From: DASQLQ01 sp035629935
GTDB taxonomy: Bacteria > Actinomycetota > CADDZG01 > WHSQ01
Direction: 5' to 3'
Assembly: GCA_035629935.1 (NCBI GenBank)
Contig: DASQLQ010000117.1
Coordinates: forward strand, 1-27,990
Length of the DNA: 27,990 nt
Shown: in pieces, positions 23,496 through 27,990 of the stretch
Numbering within the stretch: position 1 is the stretch's first letter
Layout: the number at the start of each line of letters is the position of its first letter
The notes under the pieces: generated by a model
The model's input: the letters and a program-made list of their open reading frames with translations, nothing else
Database searches by the model: none
Told to the model about the DNA's origin: nothing
Position numbers and translations under genes: made by a program

Positions 23496-24266
23496 TCATT
23501 CCTCTAAGGCTTCCCTCAATTGGATTAGCGTTCGGTTCAACAATCTCGACACGTGCATCTGGGAGATCCCCAGACGATCGGCGATCTCTGACTGAGTCTG
23601 ACCCTTGAAGAAGCGCAAGTAGAGGATCTGCTGCTCTCTCTCCGGGAGTTTTTGCATCTCGGGCGCAAGAGAAGCGCGGTATTCGAGGTTCTCGAGATGC
23701 TCGTCCTCCGCCCCCAGCTGCTCGGCGAATGACGTTGATCCACCGTCGCCCGCATCGATCGGGGCATCGATCGAGGTGAAGTTGTAAGCCTGGGCGATCT
23801 CGAGACCTTCGAGGACTTCTTCCTCTGTTGCCCCGGCCGCTTTGGCGATCTCCTCCACGGTCGGCGAACGACCGAGCTCCTGTCCCAGGTGGCTGACGAC
23901 CTTGGTGAGCTCTAGATGGAGCTCCTGAAGCCGCCGAGGCACCCGAACCGCCCAACCCTTGTCGCGGAAGTGCCGTTTCAGCTCGCCGACGATCGTCGGA
24001 GTCGCGTATGTCGAGAACTCGACCTCGCGATCGAGGTCGAAACGGTCGATCGCTTTCAGCAAACCAATCGTTCCCACTTGCACGAGGTCCTCGAGTGGCT
24101 CACCGCGATTGCGGAAACGTCGTGCGAGGAACTCGACCAGTCCGATGTGTTGATTGACGAGCTTGGATCGGTGCTGGAGCTTTTCTTCTTCGTCCGCCGC
24201 TCCTATGTACAACCTGAAGAGTTCTCGGACTTCGTCCTTGGTCAGAGTTGCCCTGTCGGTAGCCAT
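23496..24266 (-). CDS. SigB/SigF/SigG-family sigma factor
   Basis: The product is 256 residues with all three regions. Region 2 has LVEFLARRFRNRGEPLEDLV followed by GLLKAIDRFD and FSTYATPTIVGELKR; region 3 has VPRRLQELHLELTKV; region 4 has LPEREQQILYLRFFKGQTQS and ISQMHVSRLLNRTL. This is the subfamily of general-stress and sporulation sigma factors controlled by RsbW-type anti-sigma factors, and such a gene sits directly upstream with overlapping stop and start (TAATG). Its stop lies 2 bases before the chosen penicillin-binding protein ATG. I cannot tell SigB-like from SigF-like by eye. I looked for a GTTT-N-GGGTAT promoter in front of Ku and did not find one. Confidence 0.93.
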   Translation of the reverse strand: MATDRATLTKDEVRELFRLYIGAADEEEKLQHRSKLVNQHIGLVEFLARRFRNRGEPLEDLVQVGTIGLLKAIDRFDLDREVEFSTYATPTIVGELKRHFRDKGWAVRVPRRLQELHLELTKVVSHLGQELGRSPTVEEIAKAAGATEEEVLEGLEIAQAYNFTSIDAPIDAGDGGSTSFAEQLGAEDEHLENLEYRASLAPEMQKLPEREQQILYLRFFKGQTQSEIADRLGISQMHVSRLLNRTLIQLREALEE

Positions 24267-24634
24267 TACTTGCGGGTCTTCACCAGACTGAAGGCCGGAG
24301 ATCCATCCGGCTGAGCCAGCGATGCACTGTCCGTGACGGTCGACAGGATCATCTGTGACAGTTCCGTGAGATCGGTGCGTACTTTCTGGCCGGGGGCGAA
24401 ATGGCCCACGCCGGTGATCTCGATCCGGTCGCCATCGATCGTGAATTCGATCCGGAGGTCGCCTTCACGGCCCTGGGAGCCGGTCAGGTAGGCGCACAGT
24501 TCGTCGACGGCGATCTTCAGGTCCTCTATCTCGTCGAGAGTGAATCTCAGCCGGGATGCGAGGCCGGCCGCTACCAATCGGACGACCTGGATATAGGCAG
24601 GGGACGCGGGGACTTTGATCGAAACGGTTTCCAC
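24266..24634 (-). CDS. RsbW-like anti-sigma factor with degenerate ATP site
   Basis: The product is 122 residues from a GTG at 24634 with AAGGGAG upstream. The N-terminal part (IKVPASPAYIQVVRLVAAGL, DEIEDLKIAVDELCAYL) follows the RsbW/SpoIIAB fold of GHKL kinases. The N-box keeps Glu (VDEL), but the metal-binding Asn is replaced by Tyr (CAYLTG against the usual TNAI). The G1 box lacks its Asp (EITGVGHF), and no G2 glycine box is visible. It may therefore bind sigma without being a kinase. Place in the operon, between Ku (18 bases) and the sigma gene (1-base overlap), supports the anti-sigma role. Confidence 0.8.
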   Translation of the reverse strand: METVSIKVPASPAYIQVVRLVAAGLASRLRFTLDEIEDLKIAVDELCAYLTGSQGREGDLRIEFTIDGDRIEITGVGHFAPGQKVRTDLTELSQMILSTVTDSASLAQPDGSPAFSLVKTRK

Positions 24635-24652
24635 GGAGCTCCCTTGTTAGCC

Positions 24653-25498
24653 CTAGCCGGCCGAGGCTTTGCGCTTCGTCGTCTTCTTCTTCGCGCTGGC
24701 AGCGGGGGCCCTGCGCTTCTTGGCTTCCTCGACGGACGCCTTGAGTGCTTCCATGAGGTCGACCACTTTCGTCGGCTCCTCTTCCGGAGTTGCAGCCACC
24801 GTGATCTCTTCGCCCTCGACCTTCTTGTTGACGAGCTCCTCCAGCGCTTCCCTGTATTCGTCGCGGAACTCTCCGGGCTTGAAATCGTCGGCCAGTTGCT
24901 GGACGAGCTGTCGGGCCATCTTGACCTCGGCATCCCTGACGGTCACGTTCTTATCGAGCTCTTCGAACTCGGGCTCTCTGATCTCGTCGGGCCAGTGCAT
25001 CGTCTCGAGTACGAAAACGGGTTTGCCTTCGTGCTCCATGATCCGAACCGTCGCCAGATGCTCCTTGTCGCGCAGCGCGACCTTCGCGATCCCGACTTGC
25101 TTCTCAGCCTCGAGAGCTTCTTGCAGCAGCTTGTACGCCTTGATGCCCGAGGGCTCCGGAGCGACGTAGTAGGTCTTGTTGAAGTAGATCGGGTCGATCG
25201 ACTCGAGGGGAACGAAAGAAACGACATCGATCGCCCGGACGGTGTCGAGGTCGACGGCGTCGAGCTCTTCGTCGGTGAATTGGACGTAGTGGTCCTTGGA
25301 GTATTCGTAGCCCTTGACGATGTCGTCCCAGGTCACCTCTTTGCCGCATTTCGAGCAGGTGCGCTGGTACTTGATGCGGCCCCCGTCCTCCTCGTGGAGG
25401 AGGTGGAATTTGAGGCCCTTTTCGGACACCGCCGAGTAGAGGCGCACTGGGATGCTGATCAGCCCGAAAGTGATTGCTCCCTTCCACAGCGCCCTCAT
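24653..25498 (-). CDS. ku: Bacterial Ku, DNA-end-binding protein of NHEJ
   Basis: The product is 281 residues from the ATG at 25498 (MRALWKGAITFGLISIPVRL, the usual Ku N-terminus); an ATG three codons upstream at 25507 is possible. The Ku core is complete: KFHLLHEEDGGRIKYQRTC, a C-x2-C pair in RTCSKCGKEV, FVPLESIDPIYFNKTYYVAP, and HWPDEIREPEF. The C-terminus ends in a Lys/Ala-rich tail (KKKTTKRKASAG) that in other Ku proteins aids DNA binding. Ku recruits the ligase LigD in non-homologous end joining. LigD is not in the window. It heads an apparent operon with anti-sigma, sigma and penicillin-binding protein genes and diverges from bldD. Confidence 0.95.
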   Translation of the reverse strand: MRALWKGAITFGLISIPVRLYSAVSEKGLKFHLLHEEDGGRIKYQRTCSKCGKEVTWDDIVKGYEYSKDHYVQFTDEELDAVDLDTVRAIDVVSFVPLESIDPIYFNKTYYVAPEPSGIKAYKLLQEALEAEKQVGIAKVALRDKEHLATVRIMEHEGKPVFVLETMHWPDEIREPEFEELDKNVTVRDAEVKMARQLVQQLADDFKPGEFRDEYREALEELVNKKVEGEEITVAATPEEEPTKVVDLMEALKASVEEAKKRRAPAASAKKKTTKRKASAG

Positions 25499-25579
25499 GA
25501 GCCACATTCTAGAGGGCCGGGGTTTGGCGGGGTTTCAGGGGGCCGCGAATGCGGAAAGTTACCAAATAGGGGAAGGTAG

Positions 25580-25607
25580 TTGACGCTCCGCGTCGAAACG
25601 GCATAGT
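25580..25607 (+). promoter_or_regulatory. Candidate bldD promoter with overlapping palindrome
   Basis: TTGACG (25580-25585) and CATAGT (25602-25607), 16 bases apart, form a plausible vegetative promoter about 80 bases before the bldD start. GACGC-TCC-GCGTC (25582-25594) is an inverted repeat overlapping the -35 element. BldD represses its own gene in Streptomyces, and this could be an operator, although the spacing does not fit the published BldD box. Confidence 0.4.
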
Positions 25608-25685
25608 AGGACAAGCACATATCCATTAATTAGCAAAATTCACCAGGCGGCCCGAGAGGGCGGCCGGGATCAAAGGGAGAGACCG

Positions 25686-26168
25686 ATGGACTACTCGAAG
25701 GCCCTGGGGGACCGGCTCAGGAACATCCGGGTCCAGAAGGGCATGTCGCTGCAGGACGTGCAGCAGGCGTCGAAGGGCAAGTGGAAGGCAGCCGTCGTTG
25801 GTGCTTACGAGCGAGGCGACCGCAACGTGACCGTCGCCCGGCTCTCCGAGCTCGCAGAGTTCTACGGGGTGCCCGTTTCCGAGATCCTTCCCGAGGACGG
25901 CGCACCGCCCTCTCCGAGTGCAGTCGAGGCCCGCCGGCGTGTGGTCCTGGACCTCGAAGGGCTTAAGCGTGTTCCGGAGTCCGATCGCGACCCACTGTCA
26001 CGCTTCACTCATGCGATCCAGATCCAGCGAGGCGACTACAACGGCCGGGTGCTCACCATCCGTGAGGACGACCTGATGGCCCTTGCTCTCCTGTATCAAA
26101 CGACGGCGGACGAGCTGAACCGCCGACTGCATGAATGGGGATTGATCGCCACCAACGGCGCGGCTTAA
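25686..26168 (+). CDS. bldD: BldD-like c-di-GMP-dependent transcriptional regulator
   Basis: The product is 160 residues with AAGGGAGAG upstream of the ATG. The N-terminal XRE-type HTH (LGDRLRNIRVQKGMSLQDVQ, then VVGAYERGDRNVTVARLSEL and FYGVPVSEILP) is close to Streptomyces BldD throughout. The C-terminal domain (about 86-155) keeps the cyclic-di-GMP signature RxD-x8-RxxD as R115-G-D117 ... R126-E-D-D129. In Streptomyces, tetrameric c-di-GMP dimerises BldD on operators of developmental genes. The same ligand control is expected here. It diverges from Ku across about 190 bases and is followed after 8 bases by the convergent membrane-protein gene. Confidence 0.93.
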   Translation: MDYSKALGDRLRNIRVQKGMSLQDVQQASKGKWKAAVVGAYERGDRNVTVARLSELAEFYGVPVSEILPEDGAPPSPSAVEARRRVVLDLEGLKRVPESDRDPLSRFTHAIQIQRGDYNGRVLTIREDDLMALALLYQTTADELNRRLHEWGLIATNGAA

Positions 26169-26176
26169 GAGGGTAC

Positions 26177-26527
26177 CTAGGCCACGAAGCCTGCGACCGC
26201 GATCAGCAGCAGCAAGCCCCAATACACACCAGTGAACGCGTAGTCGAGCGCGCGGGGGCGCATCGGCAGGAGAACGCCCAGAACCCAGACCGGCATTACG
26301 ACCAGGCCGAATAGAAGTCCGTATCCCACCGCGATCCACCGGGCCCAGTCGAGCCCGAAGGCCACCGCCATCGCTATCAGAGCCAACAGAACCCCCAGCA
26401 CCGCCTGGCCCCAGACGTCCGCGATCGGCCCGCCTTTGGCCAGCCGGTAAACGCGATATCCGAAGCCGATAGCGGCGTTTACCGCAAGCGCGGCAACGAG
26501 GATGTTGCGCCACGTCTCGTCAGTCAT
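26177..26527 (-). CDS. Small integral membrane protein of unknown function
   Basis: The product is 116 residues from the ATG at 26527 (MTDETWRNILVAAL); a longer in-frame form would overlap the divergent DUF3105 gene. Four hydrophobic segments are visible, near 9-25, 42-60, 65-85 and 96-115. There are no charged catalytic motifs, and I do not recognise a family. The ribosome-binding site is not obvious; GGAGG lies 13 bases upstream, which is too far. It is convergent with bldD and divergent from the DUF3105 gene with only 24 bases between starts. Confidence 0.7.
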   Translation of the reverse strand: MTDETWRNILVAALAVNAAIGFGYRVYRLAKGGPIADVWGQAVLGVLLALIAMAVAFGLDWARWIAVGYGLLFGLVVMPVWVLGVLLPMRPRALDYAFTGVYWGLLLLIAVAGFVA

Positions 26528-26551
26528 CGGTTCAAGATAGCCTCCGCCTTC

Positions 26552-27289
26552 GTGGCGAAGAAGAAGAAACGAAGAGGGGCCCCCCAAGGGGTCGACCCCA
26601 ACGAGAAGAGGCGCGAGCGGCTAGAGGCGCGCCGGCAGGCGAAGGCCGAAGCCGTCGCCGCGCAACGTCGTGCGCAGAAACGCGAGCGCGTGGTTCGTTG
26701 GTTGGTTATCGCCGCGATCCTTCTCGGCACCTACTGGATCTTGTTCGTTCGCGGCGCGGCGCCCGACGATTTCGGAGGTCACACGGTCGAGCACTTCAGC
26801 ACCGCGGGGGCCGGGGATCACACCGGCGAGGTTGTTGACTACGAGAGCAATCCGCCGGTTTCGGGAGCGCACTCCGGACAGGTGGGAGCTTGTGGGACCC
26901 ACGCGACGGACATCCCTGACGGCGAAGAGGTTCACTTGTTGGAGCACGGCGCGATCGGCCTCCTCTACCAACCGACCCACGATGAAGCAGAGATCGGGGA
27001 GCTCGAGGAGATCGTCGCGAGTTTCGACGCGCATACGTTCTCGGCGCCGGATGAAGACATGGACACGCCGATCGCCGTCACAGCGTGGTCGCACAAGATG
27101 GATCTTGACTCCGTCGACGAGGCCGCGATCAGAGACTTCATCGAAGAATTCCGTGCCGGTGGGGACGCGCCCGAGGCCTTCCAGGAGTGCCCGAACATCG
27201 CCGAGGAGTCATTCATCCAGATCATCGAGGAGGAGCCCACGCCGGTCCCCAGCGAAGAGGCACCGAGCGACGGTGAAGGCAACAACTAG
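26552..27289 (+). CDS. DUF3105 membrane-anchored protein
   Basis: The product is 245 residues from a GTG at 26552. A Lys/Arg-rich cytoplasmic N-terminus (MAKKKKRRG, then coiled-coil-like Ala/Arg/Glu-rich 17-45) is followed by one transmembrane helix (about 47-66). The outer domain has the DUF3105 marks YESNPPVSGAHSG and HLLEHGAIGLLYQP, plus a later TAWSHKM. The family is common in actinobacteria and of unknown function; the conserved His and Glu could bind metal. An acidic, Pro-rich tail ends the protein. No ribosome-binding site is evident, so the transcript may be leaderless. A terminator follows directly. Confidence 0.87.
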   Translation: MAKKKKRRGAPQGVDPNEKRRERLEARRQAKAEAVAAQRRAQKRERVVRWLVIAAILLGTYWILFVRGAAPDDFGGHTVEHFSTAGAGDHTGEVVDYESNPPVSGAHSGQVGACGTHATDIPDGEEVHLLEHGAIGLLYQPTHDEAEIGELEEIVASFDAHTFSAPDEDMDTPIAVTAWSHKMDLDSVDEAAIRDFIEEFRAGGDAPEAFQECPNIAEESFIQIIEEEPTPVPSEEAPSDGEGNN

Positions 27290-27300
27290 CGCACGCGAGA

Positions 27301-27324
27301 AGGCCGGGCCCGAAGGCCCGGCCT
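27301..27324 (+). terminator. Strong hairpin terminator after DUF3105 gene
   Basis: AGGCCGGGCC and GGCCCGGCCT form a perfect 10-bp stem with a CGAA loop (UUCG on the other strand), 12 bases after the stop. The T-run is imperfect (CTTGTCGATCTTGTTT). It lies between convergent genes and may serve both. Confidence 0.8.
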
Positions 27325-27352
27325 CTTGTCGATCTTGTTTGAACCTGGGGAA

Positions 27353-27976
27353 CTAACCCGCGGGCTCTCCTAGCCAGTACTTCACTACAACGTCACCACC
27401 GGGACCACCGGCATTCGCGATGTCGACCGTGAAGCCGTTGCAGTCTGCTGCGAAGTATCCGTCGATGTTCTCTGATCCGGATTCGGTGTGCCCACCATTG
27501 CCCGTTCCATCGGTAACACCCGGGACGGGGGCGGGAGAGCTTCCCGCGGCGTAAGCGAGCGCCGAATGACCGGAGTCACGCAGCCACAGGTCGTAGTCCC
27601 ACACCGGCTCGAACTCGACCCGGACGTACAGGCCGGCGCTCGGAGCGGCGGAGTCGATCTGGACGTTTGTATATGCATGCGATGTAAGGCCCTCGCCGTC
27701 CTCGGGAGCGCCTTCACCGGCTTCGGACGAGAAACCGAGCCCGGGGTCGGTAGCCACAGTCACCTCGACGGGAGCTTCTGCCGTCGCTGCATCGGTGACG
27801 ACGGTCACCGGCTGGCCGGCACCCTTCTCACCGGGGGCAAACGGAGCACACGCTGCCACGGGGGCTTTCTTCTTCTTTTTCTTCTTCTTGGCGACAGCCG
27901 GGCCTGACGCGAAAGCGCCGAGCAGCAGGGCGGCTGCGCCCATGATCGCTACGGTTCGCACGGTTCGAGTCGTCAT
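27353..27976 (-). CDS. Secreted protein with polylysine mature N-terminus
   Basis: The product is 207 residues. GAGGAGG lies 7 bases before the ATG. Residues 1-29 form a signal peptide ending in ASGPAVA, and eight consecutive lysines follow at the expected cleavage site. The mature part is acidic and Gly/Ala-rich, with alternating beta-like strands (VTVVTDAATA, AGLYVRVEFEPVWDYDLWLR, GGDVVVKYWLGE) and two cysteines. The last part resembles a small beta-sandwich domain. No catalytic motif is visible. A basic patch at the wall-proximal end could bind anionic wall polymers; that is inference. The window ends 14 bases upstream of its start. Confidence 0.85.
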   Translation of the reverse strand: MTTRTVRTVAIMGAAALLLGAFASGPAVAKKKKKKKKAPVAACAPFAPGEKGAGQPVTVVTDAATAEAPVEVTVATDPGLGFSSEAGEGAPEDGEGLTSHAYTNVQIDSAAPSAGLYVRVEFEPVWDYDLWLRDSGHSALAYAAGSSPAPVPGVTDGTGNGGHTESGSENIDGYFAADCNGFTVDIANAGGPGGDVVVKYWLGEPAG

Positions 27977-27990
27977 GATTCATCCTCCTC

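Noticed and set aside
23494..23955. 154-codon upstream extension of the penicillin-binding protein frame
   Set aside because: It runs through the sigma-factor gene in another frame and is Arg/Gly/Ser-rich; the ribosome-binding site and leader support the ATG at 23493.
24401..25579. Open frame of 392 codons on the plus strand
   Set aside because: It is the antisense shadow of Ku and the anti-sigma gene and has repetitive Leu/Asp/Val content without any domain.
25499..25685. A SigF-type promoter in front of Ku
   Set aside because: No GGGTAT-like -10 element was found on the minus strand in this region, so autoregulation of the operon by its own sigma factor is not claimed.
1..27990. Mobile elements, CRISPR arrays, tRNA and rRNA genes
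   Set aside because: No transposase, integrase, spaced repeats or RNA-gene signatures were seen on either strand; gene content looks chromosomal and vertically inherited.

Overview
The window is about 28 kb of GC-rich DNA, almost fully coding, from an actinobacterium (Actinomycetota), probably one outside the well-studied genera. The marker genes point that way: a BldD homologue with an intact cyclic-di-GMP signature, a BldC-like small MerR-type protein, a SigR/RsrA-type redox sigma/anti-sigma pair, a PdtaS-like histidine kinase, a DUF3105 membrane protein and bacterial Ku. No rRNA, tRNA, insertion sequence, phage gene or CRISPR array was found, and no gene-free stretch exceeds 300 bases. The longest gap, about 190 bases, lies between Ku and bldD.

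Layout. Bases 1-1885 (minus) hold most of a secreted immune-inhibitor-A-like zinc peptidase that runs off the window, with a TTG start. Next come an unrecognised 281-residue protein with a C-terminal HTH and an ACT-domain protein (both minus). A divergent region carrying a perfect 14-bp inverted repeat leads to a small secreted protein, a strong terminator and a secreted LVIVD beta-propeller. A stand-alone receiver domain, a secreted protein and a 39-residue acidic microprotein (all minus) follow.

From 6592 to 10988 (plus) a compact run encodes an alpha/beta hydrolase, a membrane-anchored MurF-like ligase, an atypical D-Ala-D-Ala ligase, and the SigR/RsrA pair. BldC and a crotonase come next. 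A GT87-type polytopic membrane protein (minus) overlaps the crotonase tail to tail. From 13386 to 18793 (plus) lies an acyl-CoA metabolism cluster: carboxyltransferase, K+ channel with RCK domains, epoxide-hydrolase-like protein, BKACE (DUF849), biotin carrier protein and a second crotonase. No biotin carboxylase subunit is present, so it must be encoded elsewhere.

A metallophosphoesterase-DUF2203 pair (minus) diverges from the PdtaS-like kinase (plus). A tight minus-strand operon follows in the order Ku, RsbW-like anti-sigma factor, SigB/SigF-type sigma factor, bifunctional penicillin-binding protein. bldD diverges from Ku. The window closes with a small membrane protein, the DUF3105 protein, a terminator, and a secreted protein whose mature N-terminus is eight lysines.

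The best candidates for something new are the hydrolase / membrane Mur-ligase / atypical Ddl cassette, which may ligate D-amino-acid units onto a membrane-linked substrate, and the operon linking Ku to a stress sigma factor and a cell-wall synthase. All functional statements come from reading motifs by eye; no database search was run.
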